From the NCBI RefSeq assembly GCF_011305535.1, contig NZ_CP049905.1, positions 1,374,001 to 1,438,000 on the forward strand: a DNA stretch of 64,000 nucleotides, in the 5' to 3' direction. Below are positions 57,315-64,000 of this stretch, piece after piece (the stretch's first letter is position 1; each line of letters opens with the position of its first letter). Below the pieces are notes generated by a model that worked only from the letters and a program-made list of their open reading frames with translations, had not been told where the DNA came from and made no database searches. This DNA is from Diaphorobacter sp. HDW4B (GTDB lineage: Bacteria; Pseudomonadota; Gammaproteobacteria; Burkholderiales; Burkholderiaceae_C). The position numbers were made by a program, and so were the translations under genes.

Positions 57315-57398
57315 ATCGAGGGTTCTTTTCTTATGAGTGCAAAACCTCGCCATTCTACAATGGGGGGCTTTTCGCGCCATCCCTTGGAAACCCGATAT

Positions 57399-58136
57399 AT
57401 GTCAACAAATCAGCAAGTGTCTATGCTTGACGCTTCAAAATCAGAACCCGACGCAAAGACGGCAATGGGATGGATGCACACCGCGCGCTTCTTCACCACA
57501 GCCGCTCAGCTTGATCAATTGCCTGAAGTCAGCGTCCCCGAAATCGCCTTCGTGGGCCGCTCCAACGCGGGCAAATCCACCTGCATCAACACCCTCACGC
57601 AGCAAAAGCAACTGGCCTTCGCCTCGAAGAAACCGGGCCGCACGCAGCACATCAACCTGTTTTCGCTTGGCAGGCAAGGCGTGACCGACGCCGTGCTGGC
57701 CGACTTGCCCGGTTACGGCTACGCAGCCGTCTCGCGCTCCGACAAGCAGCGCTGGCAGCGCGTGATGCTCAACTACCTGGTCAGCCGCGAGAGCCTCACC
57801 GGCATCGTGCTGCTGTGCGACCCGCGTCTGGGCCTCACGGAGCTTGACGAAGCCCTGCTCGAAGCCGTGCGCCCACGCGTGGAAGCAGGCCTCAAGTTTC
57901 TGGTGATTCTGACCAAGGCCGACAAGCTCACCCGCAGCGAACAGGCCAAGGTGCTGTCCATCACCAAGCTGAACGCTGGCGGCGGCGAAGTGCGCCTGTT
58001 CTCGGCGCTCAAGAAGCAAGGCGTGGACGATGTAGCCAAACTGCTGTGGCAATGGGCGCATCCGCCGGTAGGCGAACAGGCTGCGCCTGCGGCAGAACCT
58101 GACAGCCTCGATGACGAACCGCCGTCGGAAGATTGA
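57399..58136 (+). CDS. engB: Ribosome-biogenesis GTPase EngB (YihA/YsxC)
   Basis: A 245-aa TRAFAC GTPase needed for 50S assembly. G motifs: GRSNAGKST (G1, about 57), KPGRTQ (G2), DLPGYGYA (G3), LTKADK (G4) and FSALKKQG (G5). C-terminal acidic Ala/Pro-rich tail. Start choices are 57399 and 57423 in frame, with a longer frame from 57333; 57399 is preferred on length. Divergent from cytochrome c4, a conserved pairing in Burkholderiales. Confidence 0.94.
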   Translation: MSTNQQVSMLDASKSEPDAKTAMGWMHTARFFTTAAQLDQLPEVSVPEIAFVGRSNAGKSTCINTLTQQKQLAFASKKPGRTQHINLFSLGRQGVTDAVLADLPGYGYAAVSRSDKQRWQRVMLNYLVSRESLTGIVLLCDPRLGLTELDEALLEAVRPRVEAGLKFLVILTKADKLTRSEQAKVLSITKLNAGGGEVRLFSALKKQGVDDVAKLLWQWAHPPVGEQAAPAAEPDSLDDEPPSED

Positions 58137-58157
58137 GGCACAGCTTCCCAAAAAACC

Positions 58158-58193
58158 AAAGAGCAGCGGACTCAAAATCCGCTGCTCTTTTTT
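58158..58193. terminator. Bidirectional terminator between engB and the acyltransferase pair
   Basis: AAAGAGCAGCGGA (58158-58170) and its exact complement (58178-58190) around CTCAAAA, followed by TTT on the plus strand and preceded by an A-run that gives a U-tail on the minus strand. Confidence 0.9.
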
Positions 58194-58198
58194 CATGT

Positions 58199-59071
58199 TC
58201 AGTACAACGACGCCTCGCCCTCGGGCCGTGTCTTGAAACGCTTGTGCACCCAGTAATACTGCTCGGGCATCTTCATGATGGCGGCCTGCAATTCCCGGTT
58301 CATGCGCGCCGTATCGGCCACATGGTCGTCCGTCGGGAAATTCTCCCAAGCAGGAGTGAGATGTGCGACGTAGCCCGTCGGCGTCATCTCGTTGTAGAGG
58401 GCGACCACCTTGGCCTTGCCCAGCCGCGCAAAGCGTGACAGCGACGGAATCGTGGCCGTGTTCTGCACCGCAAAGAAGGGCACGAAGACCGAGTCGTTCT
58501 TGCCATAGTCCATGTCGGGCAGCAAGTACAGAAGCCCGCCCTTGCGCACGCAGGAAATGATGGGCTTCACGCCATCTGCCCGGTTGAGCATGCGTACATG
58601 ACCAAAGCGCTGGCGACCCGCCATGAACCAGGCGTCCAGCACCGGGTCCGGGTTGGTGGCGAAGATCGAAGTGAACTCACGCGTGGTGTTCAGCGGCAAC
58701 GCCAGCCCACCCGCGTCCATGCTGTAGAAATGCGGCGCGAACACGATGGTCGGCGTGTCGCCCTCGATTTCATGCACCGCACCTTCGAGCTTCACGCGGC
58801 TGCGCACCAGCTCCTCGGAACCAAACCACAGCCAGCTGCGGTCCAGAAAAGTCTGGCAGAACACCTCGAACGTCTTCTTGGCCAAGGCCTTGCGATCGGC
58901 CCCGGGCATGTCCGGAAAGCACAGTTCCAGATTGCGCAGCGCGATCTTGCGACGCTTGCCTGCAACCACAAAGGCAACACGCCCGATGAAAGCGCCCAGC
59001 CCGCGCAGCATGGGCAGCGGCAGCTTGGCCAGCACATGCATGGCCCCAACACCCAGTTGGCTCCAGCTCAT
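58199..59071 (-). CDS. LpxL/HtrB-family lipid A acyltransferase (second of pair)
   Basis: A 290-aa inner-membrane late acyltransferase. Catalytic HX4D motif in FAPHFYSMDAGG, then LLPDMDYGKNDSVFVPFF and the C-terminal EQYYWVHKRFKTRPEGE, all hallmarks of the LpxL family. ATG 59071 overlaps the stop of the paralogue upstream (ATGA). Probably adds a secondary acyl chain to lipid A; which position cannot be decided. Confidence 0.9.
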   Translation of the reverse strand: MSWSQLGVGAMHVLAKLPLPMLRGLGAFIGRVAFVVAGKRRKIALRNLELCFPDMPGADRKALAKKTFEVFCQTFLDRSWLWFGSEELVRSRVKLEGAVHEIEGDTPTIVFAPHFYSMDAGGLALPLNTTREFTSIFATNPDPVLDAWFMAGRQRFGHVRMLNRADGVKPIISCVRKGGLLYLLPDMDYGKNDSVFVPFFAVQNTATIPSLSRFARLGKAKVVALYNEMTPTGYVAHLTPAWENFPTDDHVADTARMNRELQAAIMKMPEQYYWVHKRFKTRPEGEASLY

Positions 59072-59934
59072 GCCTTGTCCCCTTCCGCAGAAGGAGACAT
59101 CTGGGGGTCGACGCGCGGTTGCTTGTAGCGGCCATAGCCCCACAGGTATTGCTCAGGGCACTGGCGAATCGTGCGCTCCATGGCGAGGTTGATTTCCTGC
59201 ACGGCGACGTCGAGTTCAGGCGACAACGGTGCTTCCAACGCCTCGAAGTACAGCTTGAAACCGCGCCCCCAGGACAGTCGCTCGCAACGGGCGACGATCA
59301 CCGTCGCCCCAGTCTGCAAGGCCAGACGCGCCGCCAGCGTCATCGTGTAGGCATCACGCCCGAAGAAGGGCGACCACACGCCCAGCCCCTGCGGCGGCAC
59401 CTGATCCGGCAGCAACCCCACCGCCGAGCCCTTGCGCAGCGCCTTGATCATCTGGCGCACGCCCGCCAGCGTGGTCGGCACGGCCTGAGCACCGGGGCGA
59501 TTGCGCGCCGTCTCCAGAATCTCCGCCAGCCACGCCTGACGCGCGGGTCGATACAGCATCGTGATGTCGCCATACTTCGCCGACCAGCGCTGAGCAGCGG
59601 CATGCACCGACAGCTCGAAGCAGCCCAGATGCGGCGTGAGAAACACAATGCCCTTGCCCAACGCGTAGGCGCGATCGACCACTTCGGCATTGATGACCGT
59701 GCATTTCGGCAGCGATTGGCCCAGCCAGATGCGCGGCGTCTCGAACACCATGCGGCCTGCGTGCCCGACGGCCGAGTTCACCTGACCGAACGAGTAACCT
59801 GCCTGCCGGGCATTCTCGACAAAGCGCCTGCGATAGGTGGGCGACAGCGCAAAAGTCACCCAGCCCATGACGCCCCCCGCAAAGTGAAGCAGGCCTATTG
59901 GCAGCACGGATAAAAGACGAAAGAATGAATGCAT
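59068..59934 (-). CDS. LpxL/HtrB-family lipid A acyltransferase (first of pair)
   Basis: A 288-aa acyltransferase. N-terminal membrane segment, HX4E catalytic motif in LTPHLGCFELSVHA, VGLLPDQVPPQGLGVWSPFFG, and the ending PEQYLWGYGRYKQPR. Start MHSFFRLL at 59934. It is translationally coupled to the paralogue downstream. A tandem LpxL pair divergent from metK is common in Comamonadaceae and related families. Confidence 0.9.
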   Translation of the reverse strand: MHSFFRLLSVLPIGLLHFAGGVMGWVTFALSPTYRRRFVENARQAGYSFGQVNSAVGHAGRMVFETPRIWLGQSLPKCTVINAEVVDRAYALGKGIVFLTPHLGCFELSVHAAAQRWSAKYGDITMLYRPARQAWLAEILETARNRPGAQAVPTTLAGVRQMIKALRKGSAVGLLPDQVPPQGLGVWSPFFGRDAYTMTLAARLALQTGATVIVARCERLSWGRGFKLYFEALEAPLSPELDVAVQEINLAMERTIRQCPEQYLWGYGRYKQPRVDPQMSPSAEGDKA

Positions 59935-60013
59935 TAGAATATGAGCTGTCGCTGAGTTAAATGAGCAACTTGCAGAGCGACGTAAAACAAATCTGCTAAA
60001 GCGTTCGCCAAGG

Positions 60014-60058
60014 CTTCTATTGCAGCTTGGGCAACGCCCCAAAAGCTGAACAAAGGAG
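60014..60058 (+). promoter_or_regulatory. metK leader structure that can hide the ribosome-binding site
   Basis: A hairpin, CAGCTT (60023-60028) with AAGCTG (60043-60048) and inner GGGC/GCCC, lies just before the AAAGGAG ribosome-binding site (60052-60058). CTTCT at 60014-60018 can pair with AGGAG (60054-60058) around that hairpin. Such a fold would block metK translation and could respond to S-adenosylmethionine. I cannot match it to a known SAM riboswitch class from memory. Confidence 0.4.
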
Positions 60059-60066
60059 TTTATTCA

Positions 60067-61251
60067 ATGGCGAGCGACTTTCTCTTCACGTCAGAGTCCG
60101 TATCCGAAGGCCACCCCGACAAGGTAGCCGATCAGATCTCCGACGCAATTCTCGATGCTATTTTCGCGCAAGACCCGCACAGCCGCGTGGCAGCCGAAAC
60201 ACTGACCAACACTGGTCTGGTGGTATTGGCTGGTGAAATCACCACCGGCGCCAACGTGGACTACATCCAGGTGGCCCGCGACACCATCAAGCGCATCGGC
60301 TACGACAACACCGAGTATGGCATCGACTACAAGGGTTGCGCCGTGCTCGTGGCCTACGACAAGCAAAGCCAGGACATCGCACAGGGCGTGGACGCCGCCA
60401 GCGACGACCAACTGAACATCGGCGCTGGCGACCAGGGCCTGATGTTCGGCTACGCCTGCGACGAAACGCCCGAGCTGATGCCCGCGCCGATCTACTACGC
60501 ACACCGTCTGGTCGAGCGTCAGGCACAGTTGCGCAAGGACGGCCGTCTGCCCTTCCTGCGCCCCGACGCCAAGAGCCAGGTGACGATGCGCTATGTGGAC
60601 GGCAAGCCCCACAGCATCGACACCGTGGTGCTGTCCACCCAGCACAGCCCCGACCAGTCCGAGTCGGCCACGAAGATGAAGGCATCGTTCACCGAAGCCA
60701 TCATCGAAGAAATCATCAAGCCCGTTCTGCCCAAGGAATGGCTGCTGGACACCAAGTACCTGATCAACCCGACAGGTCGCTTCGTCGTCGGCGGTCCTCA
60801 GGGCGACTGCGGCCTGACCGGTCGCAAGATCATCGTCGACACCTACGGCGGTGCCTGCCCTCATGGCGGCGGTGCGTTCTCCGGCAAGGATCCAACGAAG
60901 GTGGACCGCTCCGCAGCCTACGCCGCACGCTATGTGGCGAAGAACGTGGTGGCCGCAGGTCTGGCGCGTCAGTGCCAGGTGCAAGTGGCCTACGCGATTG
61001 GCGTGGCGCGTCCGATGAACATCACCGTGTACACCGAAGGCACGGGCGTGATTCCTGATTCGGAAATCGCCAAGATCGTCGCAGCCAATTTCGACCTGCG
61101 TCCACGCGGCATCATCGAAATGCTGGATCTGCGTCGCCCGATCTACCAGAAGACCGCCGCCTACGGCCACTTCGGTCGTGAAGAGCCCGAGTTCACCTGG
61201 GAAAAGACTGACAAGATCGCCGCGCTGCGCGCCGCTGCTGGCCTGAAGTAA
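60067..61251 (+). CDS. metK: S-adenosylmethionine synthetase
   Basis: Makes S-adenosylmethionine from methionine and ATP; 394 aa, cytoplasmic tetramer. Motifs: [20 protein letters not shown] (ATP site), [12 protein letters not shown] (hexapeptide), [21 protein letters not shown], and [19 protein letters not shown] (P-loop-like). AAAGGAG lies 8 bases before the ATG. Leader with a potential SD-sequestering structure. A terminator follows at 61273. Confidence 0.98.
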   Translation: MASDFLFTSESVSEGHPDKVADQISDAILDAIFAQDPHSRVAAETLTNTGLVVLAGEITTGANVDYIQVARDTIKRIGYDNTEYGIDYKGCAVLVAYDKQSQDIAQGVDAASDDQLNIGAGDQGLMFGYACDETPELMPAPIYYAHRLVERQAQLRKDGRLPFLRPDAKSQVTMRYVDGKPHSIDTVVLSTQHSPDQSESATKMKASFTEAIIEEIIKPVLPKEWLLDTKYLINPTGRFVVGGPQGDCGLTGRKIIVDTYGGACPHGGGAFSGKDPTKVDRSAAYAARYVAKNVVAAGLARQCQVQVAYAIGVARPMNITVYTEGTGVIPDSEIAKIVAANFDLRPRGIIEMLDLRRPIYQKTAAYGHFGREEPEFTWEKTDKIAALRAAAGLK

Positions 61252-61272
61252 TCTCAGCCCACGCCAGACAAG

Positions 61273-61302
61273 AAAGCCAGATCCTCGATCTGGCTTTTTT
61301 TC
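61273..61302 (+). terminator. Terminator after metK
   Basis: AAAGCCAGATC (61273-61283) and its complement (61287-61297) around CTC, followed by a run of eight T beginning inside the stem. Confidence 0.92.
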
Positions 61303-61431
61303 ATCTCATGGGAAAGCGGGCCACTGTCATTCTTTGCCTACGAGCATTGTCAGTGTCTGCCCACTGCCCCTCTCGCTGGCGCGCCCTAAGCTGGCAGCAT
61401 TCCAATCCATTTCCTGTCAAAGGACGTTGCA

Positions 61432-61605
61432 ATGCTCAAGTGGGCCATCATTTTTGCCATCGTTTCCCTGGTAGCCGGCGTGTTTGGCTTCACGGGTGTC
61501 GCGGCTGGAGCCGCCAGCATCGCCAAGGTGCTGTTCTTCATCTTCCTCGTGATCGCCGTGATCTTCATCGTGCTGGCCGTTCTGGGGATTGGCGCAGTCA
61601 CCTGA
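61432..61605 (+). CDS. UPF0391 (DUF1328) small membrane protein
   Basis: A 57-aa peptide with two hydrophobic helices: [20 protein letters not shown], then a GAASIAK turn and [20 protein letters not shown]. This is the recognisable YtjA/UPF0391 pattern, widespread in proteobacteria and often induced by envelope or general stress; the molecular role is unknown. AAAGGA lies 8-9 bases upstream of the ATG. The gene is short but intact, and it converges on the NrtR gene with 8 bases between stops. Confidence 0.88.
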   Translation: MLKWAIIFAIVSLVAGVFGFTGVAAGAASIAKVLFFIFLVIAVIFIVLAVLGIGAVT

Positions 61606-61613
61606 TCAACTGA

Positions 61614-62333
61614 TCACAGCCCGCGCTCCAGCAGGGACAGGCTGCGGCGAAACTCCGGGCGCAGCCGGTACAGTTGCGCTGGCCTGTGCGCCCCGCCGCT
61701 GCGCATCGCACCTGGAACGGCTTCGAGCATGTCCAGCTCGTCCATCTTGCGGCGAAAGCTCACCTTGTTGACCGCCTCGCCAAGCACCACCTCGTAGGTC
61801 TGCTGCAGTTGTGGCAGCGTGAATTCCGGGCCGCACAGAAACACCGGCAGCGACGAATAAAGGCTCTTGCTGCGCACCCGTGCCATGGCCGCCTCCACGA
61901 TGCGCGCATGATCGAAAGGCAGCTGCGGCAAGGCGCTCACATCGCACAACTGCAGTTGCGCCGCACGATCCACGTCTTGCGCCAAGGCTGCCTGCAATTC
62001 CTCATGCGACACCAACGCGCAATACGTCACCGCAATCGACCAGCCACGCGGATCGCGCGCCAGCCCCGAGAACGTCGCCAATTGCTCCAGATATGGGCTG
62101 GCGATGCCCACCTTCTCCTTGAGCACCCGCGCCGCGCTCTCCTGCGTGTCGGCATCCTCATCCGCATGCACAAACCCGCCGGGCAGCGCCCACGCTCCCG
62201 CAAACGGCGCCTGCTCGCGCCTGAGCAGCAGTACCTGCAACGCGGACTCCTTCAAGCTCAGCAGCACCACGTCCACCGTGCAAACGATGGGCGTTGGCGT
62301 TCTGTGCTCTTTCATGGCGGGATATTCTGTCAA
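61614..62333 (-). CDS. nrtR: NrtR-type Nudix-related transcriptional regulator of NAD metabolism
   Basis: About 240 aa. N-terminal Nudix fold (TVDVVLLSLKESALQVLLLRR, WALPGGFVHADEDAD) and C-terminal winged helix (LPQLQQTYEVVLGEAVNKVSFRRKMDELDML, RPAQLYRL). The Nudix box is degenerate: RVLKEK stands where REUXEE is required, losing two of three catalytic acidic residues. This fits NrtR, which binds ADP-ribose as effector and represses NAD genes. It is divergent from pncA-pncB, its expected targets. The start is taken at MKTGLTEY; MKEHRTPT (ten codons in) and a longer frame from 62369 are alternatives. Confidence 0.83.
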   Translation of the reverse strand: MTEYPAMKEHRTPTPIVCTVDVVLLSLKESALQVLLLRREQAPFAGAWALPGGFVHADEDADTQESAARVLKEKVGIASPYLEQLATFSGLARDPRGWSIAVTYCALVSHEELQAALAQDVDRAAQLQLCDVSALPQLPFDHARIVEAAMARVRSKSLYSSLPVFLCGPEFTLPQLQQTYEVVLGEAVNKVSFRRKMDELDMLEAVPGAMRSGGAHRPAQLYRLRPEFRRSLSLLERGL

Positions 62334-62448
62334 ACCAGTTTTCATCGAGTTCATTGCAATATAAAACAAACTCTAGCTGATCCATCGCCATGTGCCAAGC
62401 TCATCATGCGAACCCCGAATCTTGTCGCTCGCATGCTTTCACAGGCCT

Positions 62449-62478
62449 TAACATTGTTAGTTGCAAAATTGAATTAAC
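62449..62478. promoter_or_regulatory. Candidate NrtR operator in the nrtR-pncA intergenic region
   Basis: Two overlapping palindromes: TAACA-T-TGTTA (62449-62459, perfect) and GTTAgTT-N9-AAtTAAC (62456-62478, imperfect). They lie 47-76 bases before the pncA start in the divergent region. Length and symmetry fit a winged-helix dimer site such as NrtR's; other TetR- or MarR-type readers are possible. Confidence 0.45.
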
Positions 62479-62524
62479 AGGTTTAGACTGAACCCATCAA
62501 GCAACCCTCTGGAGGTTTTCATCC

Positions 62525-63391
62525 ATGTCCGGCAACACCAGCAGCACGCAACTCCTCATCATCGATCCGCAGAACGACTTCTGCGATCTGCCCGACCACT
62601 GGTGCCCCATGGATCCGCGCAGCGGAGCGCATGTGCTGCCCGCCCTGCCGGTCAAGGGCGCGCATGCCGACATGCAGCGCCTCGCGCAATTCATCCGCAA
62701 GCATGAAGCGCAGATCGACCACATCACCGTCACGCTCGATTCGCACCAGCGCTACGACGTGGCGCACCCCAGCTTCTGGCGCAAGGGGGATGGCTCGGAT
62801 GTGCAGCCCTTCACGCCGATTCTGGCCAGAGAAGTGCGCGCCGGAACTTACGCGCCACGCGACCCGCGCGCGCTCGAACGCGTGCTGCAGTACATGGACA
62901 CGCTGGAATCCCAAGGCCGCTACGTACTGATGGTCTGGCCCGTGCACTGCGTGATCGGCAGTTGGGGCCATGGCGTGCACGCCGACGTGCATGCGGCCTG
63001 CGATGACTGGCAGGTCAAGCGCCGCACGGCCGTGCACAACGTCTTCAAGGGAATGAACCCATGGACCGAGCACTACAGCGCCATTCGCGCCGAAGTGCCC
63101 GATCAGGAAGACCCCGAAACCGACGTGAACGACCGCCTGCTGCGCGAACTGGTGAAGGCCGACCGGCTCATCATCGCCGGTGAAGCCAGCAGCCACTGCG
63201 TGCGCTCGACCGTGGAAGACATCGTGAACTATCTACCCAAGCTCTCGCCCGAATGGACACCCTCGCGCGTCGTGCTGCTGACCGACTGCACGAGCCCCGT
63301 GGGCGGCTTCGAGCAAGAGCAGGCGGCGTTTCTCGAAGCCATGCACACTCGGGGCGTGCAGTTGGCACAATCCTCCGATCTGGCCCTCTGA
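62525..63391 (+). CDS. pncA: Nicotinamidase (isochorismatase-like cysteine hydrolase)
   Basis: A 288-aa enzyme, expected to turn nicotinamide into nicotinate for NAD salvage. Catalytic triad Asp14 (IIDPQND), Lys175 (NVFKGMNP) and Cys225 (ASSHCVRS). Metal ligands Asp72 and His74 (LDSHQR), and the WPVHCV motif (138-143) are those of PncA. About 75 residues longer than E. coli PncA, resembling the longer bacterial/eukaryotic type. GGAGG lies 11-15 bases before the ATG. Followed by pncB 38 bases later, and divergent from the NrtR-type regulator. Confidence 0.9.
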   Translation: MSGNTSSTQLLIIDPQNDFCDLPDHWCPMDPRSGAHVLPALPVKGAHADMQRLAQFIRKHEAQIDHITVTLDSHQRYDVAHPSFWRKGDGSDVQPFTPILAREVRAGTYAPRDPRALERVLQYMDTLESQGRYVLMVWPVHCVIGSWGHGVHADVHAACDDWQVKRRTAVHNVFKGMNPWTEHYSAIRAEVPDQEDPETDVNDRLLRELVKADRLIIAGEASSHCVRSTVEDIVNYLPKLSPEWTPSRVVLLTDCTSPVGGFEQEQAAFLEAMHTRGVQLAQSSDLAL

Positions 63392-63429
63392 ATTTTTCGT
63401 CGGCGTTCAAACAAGAATCGACACACACC

Positions 63430-64000
63430 ATGCGCATTCAAGACAAGCCCGTCATCACCAGTCTGCTGGACACCGACCTCTACAAATTCACCATGTGGCA
63501 GGCGCTGCTGCACCGGCATCCGCAGACACAGGTCGAATACCGCTTCGTGTGCCGCAACCGGCCCGAGTACCCGCTGACCGAGCTGCTCGATGAAGTGAAC
63601 GCCGAACTCGACGCGCTGTGCAGCCTGCGCTTTGCGAAAGACGAGCTCGAATACATCGGCTCGCTGCGTTTCATGCGCAGCGACTTCATCGACTTTCTGC
63701 GCATCTTCCAGTTCCAGCGCAACTTCATCCGCGCCTGGGCCGAAGGCGAAACGCTGAACATCGTCGCCACCGGCCCGCAGGTGCATGTGATGGCGTTCGA
63801 GATCTTCGTGCTCGCCATCGTCAACGAGCTGTATTTCCGCCGCGCCGATCAGGCCGCTGCCATCGCAGAAGGCCGCAAGCGACTGGCCGACAAGATCACG
63901 CATGTGCAGGCGCTCGCCAAAGAAGCCAAGCCGCTGCGCAACCCGTTCGAGCTGTTCGACTTCGGCGTGCGCCGCCGCTTCAGCGGTCCATGGCAACGCG
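63430..64000 (+). CDS. pncB: Nicotinate phosphoribosyltransferase, 5' part (runs off the window)
   Basis: The first 190 codons of PncB, open to the window edge. The enzyme converts nicotinate, PRPP and ATP to nicotinate mononucleotide. Seen: ITSLLDTDLYKFTMWQA (family N-terminus), VEYRFVCRN, LRFMRSDFIDFLRIFQF, VHVMAFEIFVLAIVNELYF, and FELFDFGVRRRFSG with the active-site Arg/Lys region beginning. It directly follows pncA in a salvage operon. Confidence 0.95.
   Translation, partial: MRIQDKPVITSLLDTDLYKFTMWQALLHRHPQTQVEYRFVCRNRPEYPLTELLDEVNAELDALCSLRFAKDELEYIGSLRFMRSDFIDFLRIFQFQRNFIRAWAEGETLNIVATGPQVHVMAFEIFVLAIVNELYFRRADQAAAIAEGRKRLADKITHVQALAKEAKPLRNPFELFDFGVRRRFSGPWQR

Overview
The window comes from a high-G+C betaproteobacterium, most likely a member of the Comamonadaceae (Comamonas/Delftia/Acidovorax-like). 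The evidence is gene content and order: pilMNOPQ divergent from a class A PBP and linked to aroB-dgt, a Bug-type solute receptor, cytochrome c4 beside ResB/ResC, cyaY divergent from lptM, and paired LpxL-type acyltransferases beside metK. Most of the window is chromosomal core. The left quarter (about 2-17 kb) and a few single genes look accessory. No ribosomal RNA, CRISPR array, prophage or plasmid functions were seen.

Layout. 0-2 kb: a Tat-exported PhoX-type phosphatase lipoprotein. 2.2-8 kb (minus): a tightly coupled three-gene surface-glycan operon with a 907-residue two-methyltransferase protein and two family 2 glycosyltransferases. 8.3-17 kb (minus): a nine-gene operon around a CsgG-family outer-membrane secretion lipoprotein, a 1190-residue exported repeat protein and two small exported proteins built from the same repeat. 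Its accessory genes encode a 152-residue exported protein, a Sel1-repeat protein, a lipoprotein, an OmpA-family protein and a zinc-ribbon membrane protein. I read this as a curli-like (type VIII) secretion and fibre or adhesin locus with an unfamiliar accessory set, and it is the most interesting part of the window. 17.4-25 kb: a lone lipoprotein, uvrD, guaC, two near-identical tRNA-Lys(CTT) units each with its own terminator, a Bug receptor with an isocitrate lyase/PEP mutase-family enzyme, and a zinc-ribbon membrane protein.

25-31.4 kb: gltB-gltD (glutamate synthase). 31.5-32.3 kb: a REP-associated tyrosine transposase with a REP-like hairpin. 32.3-36.2 kb: two alkaline phosphatases and a histidine-rich exported protein, with a good candidate PHO box in front. 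36.2-40.3 kb: a methyltransferase, a DUF1415 protein, dgt and aroB. 40.5-47.1 kb: an Ig-domain lipoprotein and pilQPONM (type IV pilus alignment complex). The Ig lipoprotein sits where aroK usually lies between pilQ and aroB. 47.4-51.3 kb: mrcA, cyaY, lptM and an ODP/MBL-fold protein. 51.3-57.3 kb: msrQ, msrP, resC, resB and cytochrome c4 (periplasmic redox repair and cytochrome c maturation). 57.4-61.6 kb: engB, two LpxL-like acyltransferases, metK and a UPF0391 peptide. 61.6-64 kb: an NrtR-type regulator divergent from pncA-pncB (NAD salvage); pncB runs off the right edge.

How the parts work together. Phosphate scavenging appears at both ends of the left half (PhoX and the PhoA pair). The glycan operon abuts the CsgG-type operon on the same strand, separated by a strong terminator, so a glycosylated surface structure is possible but unproven. 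The NrtR-pncA-pncB set forms a self-contained NAD-salvage regulon. All assignments come from reading sequence and motifs; no database search was run.
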